Positions 1-7,114 are shown, numbered from the stretch's first letter. The stretch is DNA of 27,992 nt from a virus (IMGVR_UViG_3300001533_002285:1-27992), one strand, 5' to 3'. Numbers and translations are program-made. The notes: a model not told the origin generated them from the letters alone.

Positions 1-241
1 GTATGAAAATGGTAAGAAATGTTATGAAGATTATCATTTAGATAATAAATATCATAGAGAAGATGGACCAGCTTGTCAATATTGGTATGAAAATGGTAAG
101 AAATGTTATGAAGATTATTATTTAAATGGTAAAAAAGTTTCAAAAGAAGAAGTAATGAATACTTCTAAAACTATTAATATAAAAGGAAAAGAAGTAAGTG
201 AAGAAACCATTTTAAATGCTTTGAAAAATTATTTTAAATAA
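1..241 (+). CDS. MORN-like repeat protein, 3' end only
   Basis: The reading frame is open from the window edge and stops at TAA 239-241, giving the last 79 residues of a protein whose start lies outside. It contains one and a half repeats of about 24 residues of the form YYLNNK.HREDGPA..WYENGQK, which resemble MORN_2/YwqK-type repeats. It ends in the segment KEVSEETILNALKNYFK, shared with three other loci here (248-736, 9525-9662, 12401-12805). Proteins of this repeat type usually have no proven function; the YwqK antitoxin label in databases is weak. It sits directly upstream of its intact paralogue, with six bases between them, so the two probably arose by tandem duplication and are co-transcribed. 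Confidence 0.8.
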   Translation, partial: YENGKKCYEDYHLDNKYHREDGPACQYWYENGKKCYEDYYLNGKKVSKEEVMNTSKTINIKGKEVSEETILNALKNYFK

Positions 242-247
242 AAAATT

Positions 248-736
248 ATGAAAGAATATAAAGTTAAAATAGAAGGATTAAAAGAAGAATGGTTTGAAAA
301 TAATCAATTAGTTAAAGAAATTGATTATTATAATAATGGTCAAAAGGAATATGAAGCATATTATTTAAATAATAAATGGCATAGAGAAGATGGACCAGCT
401 ATTCAATTTTGGTATCAAAATGGTCAAAAGGAATATGAAGCATATTATTTAAATAATAAATTTCATAGGGAAAATGGTCCTGCTTGTCAAGGTTGGTATG
501 AAAATGGTCAAAAAGAATATGAAGAATATTTATTAAATGATAAATTACATCGAGAAAATGGTCATGCTAAACAATGTTGGTATGAAGATGGTCAGAAAAA
601 ATATGAATTTTATTATTTAAATGGTAAAAATGTTTCAAAAGAAGAAGTAATGAATACTCCTAAAACCATTAATATAGGTGGAAAAGAAGTTAGTGAAGAA
701 ACAATTTTAATTGCTTTAAAAAATTACTTTAAATAA
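248..736 (+). CDS. MORN-like (YwqK-type) repeat protein, intact paralogue
   Basis: 162 residues. After a 25-residue lead there are four consecutive repeats of about 24 residues carrying [YF]YLN[ND]K.HRE[DN]GPA and WY.[ND]GQK[EK]YE, a MORN_2-like pattern expected to form a beta-strand solenoid. The C-terminal 35 residues (VSKEEVMN..KTINIGGKEV onward) form a separate small module conserved in the paralogues. No signal peptide or membrane segment is visible, so it should be cytoplasmic. The start ATG at 248 matches the start of the paralogue at 12401 (MKEYKV.IEGL.E.WFENNQ). There is no promoter of its own; it follows the partial copy by six bases. Function unknown. Confidence 0.85.
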   Translation: MKEYKVKIEGLKEEWFENNQLVKEIDYYNNGQKEYEAYYLNNKWHREDGPAIQFWYQNGQKEYEAYYLNNKFHRENGPACQGWYENGQKEYEEYLLNDKLHRENGHAKQCWYEDGQKKYEFYYLNGKNVSKEEVMNTPKTINIGGKEVSEETILIALKNYFK

Positions 737-738
737 AA

Positions 739-770
739 TTTGTATATTTTAAAAATTATTCTTATATTTG
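739..770 (+). promoter_or_regulatory. Bacteroidota-type promoter for 797
   Basis: TTTG at 739-742, a 20-base spacer, and TATATTTG at 763-770. This is an exact fit to the -33/-7 consensus of Bacteroidota housekeeping sigma. It overlaps the end of the MORN-like gene. Confidence 0.85.
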
Positions 771-796
771 TTTATTAAATAAAAAATTAAAATATT

Positions 797-1192
797 ATGA
801 AAGAAATAATAAAATTTGATTTTACAGGTAATCCTTATTTATATAAAGGTCGTGAATTACAAATAAAAGAAAATGAAATTTCTTATCATTTTTTTGAAAT
901 AAATAAGGAAGGTTATCCTGAATTTTCAAAAGAATTAGATGAAGAAATTATTAAATGGTGTATTGAAAATGGTAGATTACCAAGAAAAATAAAAAAATAT
1001 CTTAAAAATGATAATTTAAATAATGAAAATAATAATATAGATATTTATTATACTTATAATGGAAAATCAAAAAAATTAACAAGTAATATTGTTGTTATTT
1101 TGAAAGAAACCGATACAAGATGTAAAATTCAAGATTTAGATGGAAATATAACTTCAGTAGCAAAAAGTCAATTAACTTTAAAAGAAGATTAA
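797..1192 (+). CDS. Hypothetical protein, 131 aa
   Basis: Not recognised. The first half is rich in acidic and lysine residues (IKENEISYHFFEINKEGYPE). The last 45 residues look like a small beta-barrel of SH3/Tudor type (IVVILKETDTRCKIQDLDGN), a fold common in small phage nucleic-acid or protein-binding proteins; this is inference from hydrophobic patterning only. It is the first gene behind the promoter at 739-770, and the next gene begins two bases after its stop, so the two are probably co-translated. ATG at 797 is preceded by AAAATATT, the A/T-rich leader typical of Bacteroidota starts without a Shine-Dalgarno sequence. Confidence 0.75.
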   Translation: MKEIIKFDFTGNPYLYKGRELQIKENEISYHFFEINKEGYPEFSKELDEEIIKWCIENGRLPRKIKKYLKNDNLNNENNNIDIYYTYNGKSKKLTSNIVVILKETDTRCKIQDLDGNITSVAKSQLTLKED

Positions 1193-1194
1193 TC

Positions 1195-1617
1195 ATGGAA
1201 AAATTATTTAAAAATATGGATGAAATTATATTTCATTCTAAAAATGAAGATAAAAAAGGTTATTTTGATAGATATTGTGAAAAACAAAATAAAGTAATAA
1301 TTTACTTAAATGGTGAAATGAAAATTGTTAATATTGATGATATTTCATTAAATAAAATGTGTGGATTTAAAACATATAGACACAATAACCCAAAAGAAAA
1401 AGAATTACATGATAAATTTATTGAAGAATTTATTGATGATAAATTTTCGTGTGATCTTTCTTTATTAGTATTTCCTGCGACTGATGGATCAGGATTTAAT
1501 CCTTCTGATCATTTATCTGACAGAGAAAAAAGAATATTTATTTCAGCTATTCAATGGATAGGAACACCAGTTGGTCAAAATTTTTTAAGAAAATGTGGAT
1601 TTAAAATTGAAAAATAG
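1195..1617 (+). CDS. Conserved phage-type hypothetical protein, 140 aa
   Basis: Function unknown. The C-terminal half has a pattern I associate with a small protein found in several large phages: HDKFIEEFIDDKF, then LSDREKRIFISAIQWIGTPV, then GQNFLRKCGF. The N-terminal 45 residues resemble a small beta domain (VIIYLNGEMKIVNIDDISLN). It begins two bases after the previous stop and is followed at 1653 by a third gene of the same unit. It ends with TAG immediately followed by TGA, one of the few TAG stops in the window. No membrane segment or signal peptide. Confidence 0.8.
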   Translation: MEKLFKNMDEIIFHSKNEDKKGYFDRYCEKQNKVIIYLNGEMKIVNIDDISLNKMCGFKTYRHNNPKEKELHDKFIEEFIDDKFSCDLSLLVFPATDGSGFNPSDHLSDREKRIFISAIQWIGTPVGQNFLRKCGFKIEK

Positions 1618-1652
1618 TGAAATTTTTACTATAAATAATAAAAAATATTAAA

Positions 1653-1901
1653 ATGGAAGAATATCAAATTAAAAAATTATCAAAATATAGAAAAAGAAAT
1701 AAATTTTCATTATTTCCATTTATTGTTGTAAATGGTTTTGATAGTGATTTTATTTGGACTGGAAAATGGTTTAAAAAAATTAAAATAACTGAACAAAAAA
1801 TAAAAGAAAGATATTTAGATTTTGATGATGGTTGGTCTTATAAATATTTTTGGACAAAATGGAAAACAAAATGGAAATTTTTAAAAATTGAAGATGATTA
1901 A
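1653..1901 (+). CDS. Hypothetical basic, tryptophan-rich protein, 82 aa
   Basis: Not recognised. It is highly basic and aromatic: WTGKWFKK, then WSYKYFWTKWKTKWKF near the end. It has an N-terminal basic patch (KKLSKYRKRNK) before a short hydrophobic stretch (FSLFPFIVVNGF). The composition suggests a nucleic-acid or membrane-surface binding peptide, but nothing specific can be claimed. It lies 35 bases after the preceding gene in the same orientation, and its last codons overlap the start of the next small ORF (ATG 1894). Confidence 0.65.
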   Translation: MEEYQIKKLSKYRKRNKFSLFPFIVVNGFDSDFIWTGKWFKKIKITEQKIKERYLDFDDGWSYKYFWTKWKTKWKFLKIEDD

Positions 1902-2067
1902 AAAATATTATAATTTATTTTATAATAAAATAATTTATTTTATAGCATTATATCTTGAAGTTATATTGGATTCTTATCCATTTATAGATGATACATTTAT
2001 ATACATATATGGCATAGCATATTATGTATCATTAATAATGACAGAAAGAAAAATTGATATAAAATAA
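1894..2067 (+). CDS. Small hydrophobic protein, 57 aa
   Basis: The ORF starts with ATG inside the last codons of the previous gene (overlap 1894-1901), an arrangement typical of translational coupling. The product begins MIKKYYNLFYNKIIYFIALY and continues with hydrophobic and aromatic residues through IYGIAYYVSLIM. It could cross the membrane once or twice. Its stop (2065-2067) lies inside the left arm of a long inverted repeat that probably terminates the unit. No family recognised. Confidence 0.55.
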   Translation: MIKKYYNLFYNKIIYFIALYLEVILDSYPFIDDTFIYIYGIAYYVSLIMTERKIDIK

Positions 2068-2099
2068 AATAAAATATTTTATAAAATTTATTTATATCA
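2053..2099. terminator. Long AT inverted repeat, probable bidirectional terminator
   Basis: ATTGATATAAA (2053 onward) pairs with TTTATATCAAT (ending 2099), with one bulged base and further pairing inside. It closes the + strand unit ending at 2067, and would also stop a minus-strand transcript from the promoter at 2122-2153. Confidence 0.55.
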
Positions 2100-2121
2100 A
2101 TTAATCTTAAAATCAATTTTA

Positions 2122-2153
2122 CAAATATAATAATTAATATTTTATAAAACAAA
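2122..2153 (-). promoter_or_regulatory. Minus-strand Bacteroidota-type promoter
   Basis: On the minus strand: TTTG (complement of 2150-2153), a 20-base spacer, TATATTTG (complement of 2122-2129). It points into the terminator hairpin at 2053-2099 and would make a transcript of only about 60 bases. No ORF follows it. Confidence 0.6.
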
Positions 2154-2161
2154 TTAAAATA

Positions 2162-2238
2162 AAATATAATATTTTATAAAATAATATATTACATGGAGTC
2201 TAGTCTTCAGTTAATTTTTTTAATTAACCGCCATTATT
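2162..2238 (-). ncRNA. Repeated small RNA, copy 1
   Basis: Read on the minus strand: a stem-loop starting GGCGGTTAATT and closing AATTAACTG (one G-U pair), then the linker AAGACTAGACTCCA, then an AU-rich inverted repeat at 2163-2190 (7 bp, one mismatch, 6 bp). A consensus minus-strand promoter lies just upstream at 2244-2275. Three further copies are at 4973-5051, 8986-9068 and 14412-14490. No ORF is present on either strand. The function is unknown; a regulatory RNA is the simplest reading. Confidence 0.65.
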
Positions 2239-2243
2239 CTTTA

Positions 2244-2275
2244 CAAATATACGATTAATTTTTTATAATTACAAA
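2244..2275 (-). promoter_or_regulatory. Minus-strand promoter of small RNA copy 1
   Basis: Complement of 2272-2275 is TTTG and complement of 2244-2251 is TATATTTG, with exactly 20 bases between. It lies about 95 bases from the divergent + promoter at 2370-2401. The gap contains an inverted repeat (ATATTAAT, T-run, ATTAATAT, near 2306-2327) that could be an operator. Confidence 0.75.
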
Positions 2276-2369
2276 TATTTTTTAATAATTTTATAAAATA
2301 TTTGGATATTAATTTTTTTATTAATATAATTGTGTGAAATTTATTAATATCAATTATTTTTAAAAAATA

Positions 2370-2401
2370 TTTGCAAATTAAATTTTTTTTTAGTATATTT
2401 G
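2370..2401 (+). promoter_or_regulatory. Promoter for the DUF2779 nuclease gene
   Basis: TTTG 2370-2373, 20-base spacer, TATATTTG 2394-2401. The expected start site is only about 15 bases before ATG 2422, so the leader is very short. Confidence 0.85.
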
Positions 2402-2421
2402 CAGTATAAAAATTTATAATT

Positions 2422-4389
2422 ATGAAAAAAAGACTATTTACAAAGACGGTTTTTAAACTTGCAACAGAATGTCCAACAAAACCTTTTTATTATAAAAGGA
2501 AAGATACTTATGGCAATGTTGATACTGATAATGAATTTCTTATGGCACTTGCTGAAGGTGGTTTTCAAATTGCTGAACTTGCAAAATTGTATTATCCTAA
2601 TGGTATTTTAGTTAATACATATAATCATAAAAAAGCACTCGAAATAACTAACAATTTACTTAAAAAAGAAAATGTTGTTATTTTTGAGGCTGCTTTTTTA
2701 TATGAAAATTGTTTTATTCGTGTTGATATTTTAGAAAAAAAAGGTGATCAAATTAATCTTATTGAAGTAAAATCTAAGTCATTTAATTCTAATGATGTTG
2801 AAATTTTAAATAAGAAAATGACTGAAATAAGAAGTGAATGGAAACCTTATATATATGATGTTGTTTTTCAGGAATGGGTTTTAAGAAATGCAACAAATTA
2901 TAATATTGTTCCATATTTAATGTTAGCCGATAAATCAAAAAATGCAAATGTTGATTCTTTAAATCAAATGTTTCAAATAATTAAAATTGAAAATGGTAAA
3001 AAATCAGTAAATGTTATTGGTGATACTAATAATTTAGGTGAAAAAATTTTAACTAAATTAGATATAATACCTTTTATTTCTTATGTATATAAAGATTTTA
3101 AAGGTGAAAATAATTTTGAAAATACTATTTTAAATTGGTCAGATGCTTATGTTAATGATCGTAAAATACAAAATGATATAACTGATAAATGTTTTAATTG
3201 TCAGTTTAAATATAATGGTGATGAAAAAAAATCAGGTTTTAAAGAATGTATTAATACTAAATTTAAAAATGTTGATTTTTCTAAACCTATGATTGATGAA
3301 ATTTGGAATTACAGGGGTAAGAATAATTTATTAAGTAGAAATATATTATATTTAGAACAATTAAAAGAAAGTGATATTATTGGTGGAAAATCAACACCAA
3401 CAAAAGAAAGGCAATTATTACAAGTAGTTAATACGATTAATAATGTAAAAGAACCATATATTGAAAGAAATAATTTAAAAATGTATTTTAATTCTTTTAC
3501 TTATCCTTTACATTTTATTGATTTTGAGACTTCTATGGTTGCTATACCTTTCCATAAGGGAAGGAGACCTTATGAACAAATTGCATTTCAATTTTCACAT
3601 CATATAATGGAAAAAAATGGTGAAATAAGACATGCCGGAGAATATATAAGTGATGAAAAAGGTAAATTTCCTAACTTTGAATTTGTTAGAAAATTAAAAA
3701 AAGAATTAGAAAATGATAATGGAACTATTTTTAGATATGCTCCATATGAAAATACTGTTTTAAATCAAATTTCTGAACAATTAGAAAACAGTAATGAAAA
3801 AGATAAAAAGGAATTAATAGATTTTATTCGTACAATTACATATAATGATGAAATTCTTATTAATGAAAATGGTGAAATTGTTCTTAATTCAAGAAAAAAT
3901 CCAATATATGTAAAACGTATAGGTGAAAGATGTATGGTTGATATGTTAGAAATGGTTAAAAATTGTTTTTGGTCAAAAGAAATGAAAGGATCAAATTCGA
4001 TAAAAGACGTATTACCTGCTGTTCTTAATAATTCAAAATTTATCCAAGACAAATATTCTTCTCCTATATATGGAAAAGAAATAAAATCTTTGAATTTTAA
4101 AGAAATGGTTTGGATTAAAAAGGATAAAAACGGAAATGTTATTAATCCGTATAAGTTATTAGATAATAAAATATGTAATGGTGGAGAAGCTATGACTGCA
4201 TACGCAAAAATGCAATTTTCAAATATCAATGATAAAGATAAAAATGAATTAAAAAATGCTTTATTAAGATATTGTGAATTAGACACATTAGCTATGGTTA
4301 TGATATTTGAATATTGGAAGAAAAATATTACCCCGAAAAGCACTGTTTATATTTATAAAGGTGGTGAAGAAGAAATATTTTTAGATTAA
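2422..4389 (+). CDS. DUF2779 nuclease: Cas4/RecB-like domain plus DEDD exonuclease-like domain
   Basis: 655 residues. The N-terminal half has a PD-(D/E)XK core: D102 in IRVDILEKK and E115-V-K117 in NLIEVKSKS. Four cysteines, C17 alone near the start and C257, C260 and C276 together, match the FeS-cluster layout of Cas4/AddB-type nucleases. The C-terminal half opens with FIDFETSM (D367, E369), as in DnaQ-like 3'-5' exonucleases, and ends with RYCELDTLAMV (D621), the DUF2779 signature. It may therefore act on DNA ends or recombination intermediates. The biochemical role of DUF2779 proteins is not settled. It is a single-gene unit behind a consensus promoter. No CRISPR array or other cas gene is nearby, so a CRISPR role is not supported. 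Confidence 0.85.
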   Translation: MKKRLFTKTVFKLATECPTKPFYYKRKDTYGNVDTDNEFLMALAEGGFQIAELAKLYYPNGILVNTYNHKKALEITNNLLKKENVVIFEAAFLYENCFIRVDILEKKGDQINLIEVKSKSFNSNDVEILNKKMTEIRSEWKPYIYDVVFQEWVLRNATNYNIVPYLMLADKSKNANVDSLNQMFQIIKIENGKKSVNVIGDTNNLGEKILTKLDIIPFISYVYKDFKGENNFENTILNWSDAYVNDRKIQNDITDKCFNCQFKYNGDEKKSGFKECINTKFKNVDFSKPMIDEIWNYRGKNNLLSRNILYLEQLKESDIIGGKSTPTKERQLLQVVNTINNVKEPYIERNNLKMYFNSFTYPLHFIDFETSMVAIPFHKGRRPYEQIAFQFSHHIMEKNGEIRHAGEYISDEKGKFPNFEFVRKLKKELENDNGTIFRYAPYENTVLNQISEQLENSNEKDKKELIDFIRTITYNDEILINENGEIVLNSRKNPIYVKRIGERCMVDMLEMVKNCFWSKEMKGSNSIKDVLPAVLNNSKFIQDKYSSPIYGKEIKSLNFKEMVWIKKDKNGNVINPYKLLDNKICNGGEAMTAYAKMQFSNINDKDKNELKNALLRYCELDTLAMVMIFEYWKKNITPKSTVYIYKGGEEEIFLD

Positions 4390-4400
4390 TTTGTTATTTA

Positions 4401-4432
4401 TTTGTTTATTCAAAAATTTTTAAGTATATTTA
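4401..4432 (+). promoter_or_regulatory. Promoter for the HU-like gene
   Basis: TTTG 4401-4404, 20-base spacer, TATATTTA 4425-4432 (last base A instead of G). The downstream gene also has a strong AGGAG ribosome binding site at 4475-4479, unusual in this window. Confidence 0.75.
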
Positions 4433-4488
4433 TATTGTATTTATTTAATTAATTTTATTTTTAACCATTAAATTAGGAGATTTTAATT

Positions 4489-4920
4489 ATGGCAAACAAG
4501 AAAGATTTAACAATCGCAGTAGCAGAAGCTACAGGAAAAACACAAAAAGAATCAAAAAGTATTGTTGATTCAATTACTGGAATTATTTCTGGTGAATTAA
4601 AAAATGGAAACCCGGTGAAAATTGTAAATTTTGGTAAATTTTCTGTTGTTGATCGTGCTGCTCGTAAGGGTCGCAATCCTCAAACAGGTGAAGCACTTGA
4701 AATTCCTGCAAAAAGCGCTATTAAGTTTAAAGCTGGTAAAGCACTCGTAGATGCTGTCCAAGAAACTTATGATGAAGAAGATGAAAGCGGATTGGATCTT
4801 GATGATGAAGATGTTTTGGATATAGCTGAACAGGAAGATGAAGAAATTAGTGAAATTGAAGATTCTGTATCAGAAGAAAACCTTCAGGAAAATGAAGAAG
4901 ATATAGTAGAAATTAACTAA
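4489..4920 (+). CDS. HU/IHF-family DNA-binding protein with acidic C-terminal tail
   Basis: 143 residues. Residues 1-91 are a complete HU-type domain: helical N-terminus (KKDLTIAVAEATGKTQKES), then FGKFSVVDRAARKGRNPQTG with the GRNPQTG beta-arm tip, then AIKFKAGKAL. Residues 92-143 form an added tail made mostly of Asp and Glu. Ordinary HU is about 90 residues, so the tail is extra; acidic tails can weaken or redirect DNA binding, or mimic DNA. HU bends and compacts DNA, here probably the phage genome. The gene stands alone between its own promoter and a strong terminator. Codons are less AT-extreme than in its neighbours, and a true AGGAG site precedes the ATG, both consistent with high expression. 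Confidence 0.93.
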   Translation: MANKKDLTIAVAEATGKTQKESKSIVDSITGIISGELKNGNPVKIVNFGKFSVVDRAARKGRNPQTGEALEIPAKSAIKFKAGKALVDAVQETYDEEDESGLDLDDEDVLDIAEQEDEEISEIEDSVSEENLQENEEDIVEIN

Positions 4921-4938
4921 AATATCATCTTATTTATT

Positions 4939-4970
4939 AAAAGGGTTGAATAATATTTCAACCCTTTTTT
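4939..4970 (+). terminator. Rho-independent terminator after the HU-like gene
   Basis: A 12-bp stem AAAAGGGTTGAA / TTCAACCCTTTT with a six-base loop, followed by a T-run. Confidence 0.9.
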
Positions 4971-4972
4971 TA

Positions 4973-5051
4973 TTTTTTAATTTATATAATATAAATTAAA
5001 AAAATACGTGGAGTCTAGTCTTCAGTTATCAATAAATAACTGCCAAAATAA
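4973..5051 (-). ncRNA. Repeated small RNA, copy 2
   Basis: On the minus strand: GGCAGTTAT, a six-base loop, ATAACTG (7-bp stem with an A-U pair where copies 1 and 4 have G-U), then AAGACTAGACTCCA, then a perfect 14-bp AU hairpin at 4973-5003 with a three-base loop. The hairpin lies next to the terminator of the HU-like gene, so the small RNA converges on that unit. Confidence 0.7.
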
Positions 5052-5056
5052 CTATA

Positions 5057-5088
5057 CAAATATAAGAAAAATTTTTATATTTTGCAAA
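5057..5088 (-). promoter_or_regulatory. Minus-strand promoter of small RNA copy 2
   Basis: Minus-strand TTTG (complement of 5085-5088), 20 bases, TATATTTG (complement of 5057-5064). It is back to back with the + promoter at 5105-5136, 16 bases away. Confidence 0.8.
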
Positions 5089-5104
5089 TAAAAATTAATT
5101 TTTA

Positions 5105-5136
5105 TTTGTATTATTAAATTTTAATTATTATATTTG
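5105..5136 (+). promoter_or_regulatory. Promoter for the 59-aa protein gene
   Basis: TTTG 5105-5108, 20-base spacer, TATATTTG 5129-5136. Confidence 0.85.
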
Positions 5137-5168
5137 TTAAAATTATTAATTTAAAATATGAGGTTATT

Positions 5169-5348
5169 ATGGATAATAAATATAGAACATCAATAATTAA
5201 AAAATCGGGTGAAATAGTTTCTAAAAATGAATCATATAATGAAGTTGAAACATTTATATTAGAAAATATGGGGAACATTAAAAAATGTAGAACATGTGAA
5301 AAAGGTAAAAATAATATTGTTCAGGAATTATGTTTAGAAAATAGTTAA
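5169..5348 (+). CDS. Small CxxC protein, 59 aa
   Basis: ATG 5169 opens a 59-codon frame behind a consensus promoter, with GAGG eight bases upstream. The product has IKKCRTCEKGKNNI near its end (C40, C43) and a third cysteine at C55, so a small metal-binding knuckle is possible but incomplete. The N-terminal half (KYRTSIIKKSGEIVSKNESY) alternates charged and hydrophobic residues like a beta hairpin. No family recognised. The next unit starts with its own promoter right after the stop. Confidence 0.65.
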   Translation: MDNKYRTSIIKKSGEIVSKNESYNEVETFILENMGNIKKCRTCEKGKNNIVQELCLENS

Positions 5349-5352
5349 TTAA

Positions 5353-5384
5353 TTTGCAATTTAAAAAAAATTTCAATATATTTG
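5353..5384 (+). promoter_or_regulatory. Promoter for 5418
   Basis: TTTG 5353-5356, 20-base spacer, TATATTTG 5377-5384. Confidence 0.85.
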
Positions 5385-5417
5385 TAATCAAAGAAGTTTA
5401 ATTTAAATTATAAAAAC

Positions 5418-5645
5418 ATGGCAAAAACAAAAGAAAAATTAGGAAAAGTAGTAAAAAACTATAAAGGTTATAACATTCGAATTGAATTAAAAGATGTGAA
5501 AATAACCAAAAAAAATCGATTAGGTCAAGAAAAAGTTGTTGAAACAAGAAGGTGTAATAATGGAACTTATGGTATTTATGCTGGAAAGAAAAAAATAAGT
5601 GATGGTCACAAATCTATTAATGAAGCCATTTCTTTAATTAATTAA
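5418..5645 (+). CDS. Hypothetical basic protein, 75 aa
   Basis: Not recognised. It is a lysine-rich small protein with a compact beta-rich pattern (YKGYNIRIELKDVKITKK, then CNNGTYGIYAGKKKISDGHK) and a final short helix (SINEAISLIN). It could be a small nucleic-acid binding protein, but no motif proves it. It forms a single-gene unit between a consensus promoter and a strong hairpin terminator, which suggests it is expressed on its own and in some quantity. Confidence 0.75.
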   Translation: MAKTKEKLGKVVKNYKGYNIRIELKDVKITKKNRLGQEKVVETRRCNNGTYGIYAGKKKISDGHKSINEAISLIN

Positions 5646-5651
5646 AAATTA

Positions 5652-5692
5652 AAAAAAGAATAAAGGAATTAAATTCCTTTATTCTTTTTTTT
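5652..5692 (+). terminator. Terminator after 5418
   Basis: A long stem AAAAAAGAATAAAGGAAT / ATTCCTTTATTCTTTTTT with a three-base loop, ending in a T-run. Confidence 0.9.
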
Positions 5693-5706
5693 CAAATTTT
5701 ACAATT

Positions 5707-5922
5707 ATGGAAATTTCAAATAATTTAAATATAAAATCACTTGTTCAAATTATTAATAATCATAAAAATGCAGGACAAGGTGAAATTAAAAAAATGTTAA
5801 AAACCATTTATCATATAAAATATAAGTCAAAAAATTATTCAATAAAAAAAGATATTTTGAATTATAATATTCATGGTCAAGTGGTTGCTAATTTTAATGA
5901 TTTAAAACAATTAAATTCTTAA
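5707..5922 (+). CDS. Hypothetical protein, 71 aa
   Basis: Not recognised. The product is mostly helical by pattern (LNIKSLVQIINNHKNAGQGE, IKKMLKTIYHIKYKSKNYSI). It begins only 14 bases after the upstream terminator and no promoter is visible before it, so it must depend on read-through or an unseen start site. The next gene begins seven bases after its stop, making a two-gene unit. Confidence 0.65.
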   Translation: MEISNNLNIKSLVQIINNHKNAGQGEIKKMLKTIYHIKYKSKNYSIKKDILNYNIHGQVVANFNDLKQLNS

Positions 5923-5929
5923 ATAAATT

Positions 5930-6277
5930 ATGAGTAATATTGTAAATATAGAATATAATATAACAAATACAAATAATATTAATTATGAATTTGTTGAAAT
6001 ATTAGGAATTAAAAAATTTAATTCGGGTGATTTTGTAAAAGATTGGTATAATTTAATAAAATATTGTGTACAAAATCAATTAAATAATATTTTTCATTCA
6101 TCATCAGTTAATCATTTTATAATGGATGGAGCACTATATAAATCTAAATATTTATATACTTATGAAAATGGTGAATTTGAATTGAAAAATGAATATTCAG
6201 AAAATGAAATTGAATTTTTCATTGAAAAAGATAAAAATTATACATGGGATGAATTAAAAAAAAGATGTGAATATTAA
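5930..6277 (+). CDS. Hypothetical protein, 115 aa
   Basis: Not recognised. Asparagine- and tyrosine-rich; the C-terminal half is acidic (ENGEFELKNEYSENEIEFFI, then a short helix WDELKKRC). There is no signal peptide, membrane segment or known catalytic motif. It is the second gene of a pair with 5707-5922 and is followed by a fresh promoter at 6284-6315. Confidence 0.65.
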   Translation: MSNIVNIEYNITNTNNINYEFVEILGIKKFNSGDFVKDWYNLIKYCVQNQLNNIFHSSSVNHFIMDGALYKSKYLYTYENGEFELKNEYSENEIEFFIEKDKNYTWDELKKRCEY

Positions 6278-6283
6278 TTATAA

Positions 6284-6315
6284 TTTGTTATTTAAATTAA
6301 TTATTCTTATATTTG
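6284..6315 (+). promoter_or_regulatory. Promoter for 6345
   Basis: TTTG 6284-6287, 20-base spacer, TATATTTG 6308-6315. Confidence 0.85.
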
Positions 6316-6344
6316 TAATGTTGTTTAATTAAAAAAATGGAAAA

Positions 6345-6584
6345 ATGGAAAAATTAATATTAATATTTGAAAAAGATTTTGTTGACAATGAATTTAAAAT
6401 CATTAAAGGTGAATTTAAAATCATTAATGAAACAGAAAATGAAATAATTGCAGATGGTTATTTAAGTGTTATTGGTGAAGATGGTGAGTTTGAAACAGCA
6501 AAAATAACAAATGGTGTTTATGAAAAAAAATATCTTAATATGATTAAAGATATGGAAGAATATAAAAAAGAAATTAATATTTAA
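6345..6584 (+). CDS. Hypothetical protein, 79 aa
   Basis: Not recognised. The pattern is an all-beta small protein: KLILIFEKDFVDNEFKIIKG, with GEFKIINETENEIIADGYLS repeating the FKII element, then IGEDGEFETAKITNGVYEKK and a short acidic-lysine helix. An earlier ATG at 6337 is out of frame and closes after six codons, so ATG 6345 is the start. The stop is followed at once by the next promoter (TTTG at 6585), showing how tightly these single-gene units are packed. Confidence 0.7.
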   Translation: MEKLILIFEKDFVDNEFKIIKGEFKIINETENEIIADGYLSVIGEDGEFETAKITNGVYEKKYLNMIKDMEEYKKEINI

Positions 6585-6616
6585 TTTGCATTATTAAAAT
6601 TTTTTACTTATATTTG
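6585..6616 (+). promoter_or_regulatory. Promoter for the DUF4406 gene
   Basis: TTTG 6585-6588, 20-base spacer, TATATTTG 6609-6616. The leader carries GTTTAACTAAAT, seen also before 10418 and 12873. Confidence 0.85.
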
Positions 6617-6649
6617 CATTATAATTAAGTTTAACTAAATTTAAAAATT

Positions 6650-7051
6650 ATGTCAAACACAAAAGAAAAATTAAAAATTTATATCAGTGGTCCAATGACA
6701 GGATATAAAGATTATAATTATCCTAAATTTGAAAAAATTGCGGATAAATTAAGAAAAAAAGGTTATGATGTAGTTAATCCTTCTAGTGAAGTAAAACCAA
6801 TGTTAAGTAATGGTAAAGAAGTTACTGTTGATGAATTACATGAAATGATAAATAATGGTGAAATTTCTGAAAAAGAAGCATGGCGTTGTTTTCTTCGTGG
6901 AGATGTGGTTGCATTAATGATTAAATGTAATGCAATTTATATGTTGAAAAATTGGAAAAATTCAAAGGGTGCAAGAATGGAAAGAACAAATGCAAAACGA
7001 ATGGATTTTGAATATTTTGAAGAAGGTCACTCACAAATTGATCTTTTATAA
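6650..7051 (+). CDS. DUF4406 protein (nucleoside 2-deoxyribosyltransferase-like fold)
   Basis: 133 residues. The start LKIYISGPMTGYKDYNYPKF, followed by a helix and GYDVVNPSS, is the DUF4406 signature. The family shares the Rossmann-like fold of nucleoside 2-deoxyribosyltransferases (YISGPM, later a D..A/C.A.Y.L..W..S.GA..E motif, here CNAIYMLKNWKNSKGARMER). The proposed activity is cleavage or transfer of nucleoside glycosidic bonds, but most phage members are untested. It forms a single-gene unit with promoter and terminator. Together with the DeoC gene at 10418 it hints at deoxynucleoside metabolism, which is inference. Confidence 0.88.
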   Translation: MSNTKEKLKIYISGPMTGYKDYNYPKFEKIADKLRKKGYDVVNPSSEVKPMLSNGKEVTVDELHEMINNGEISEKEAWRCFLRGDVVALMIKCNAIYMLKNWKNSKGARMERTNAKRMDFEYFEEGHSQIDLL

Positions 7052-7059
7052 ATATAAAA

Positions 7060-7093
7060 TAAAAGGGATAAATTTAATTTATCCCTTTTTTTT
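7060..7093 (+). terminator. Terminator after the DUF4406 gene
   Basis: Stem AAAAGGGATAAATT / AATTTATCCCTTTT, followed by a T-run. Confidence 0.9.
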
Positions 7094-7114
7094 AAAATTT
7101 AAAAATAAAATAAG

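Noticed and set aside
3765-4343. 192-codon minus-strand ORF
   Set aside because: Lies wholly inside the DUF2779 gene, has no promoter or start signals and encodes a low-complexity hydrophobic product; a shadow of the real gene.
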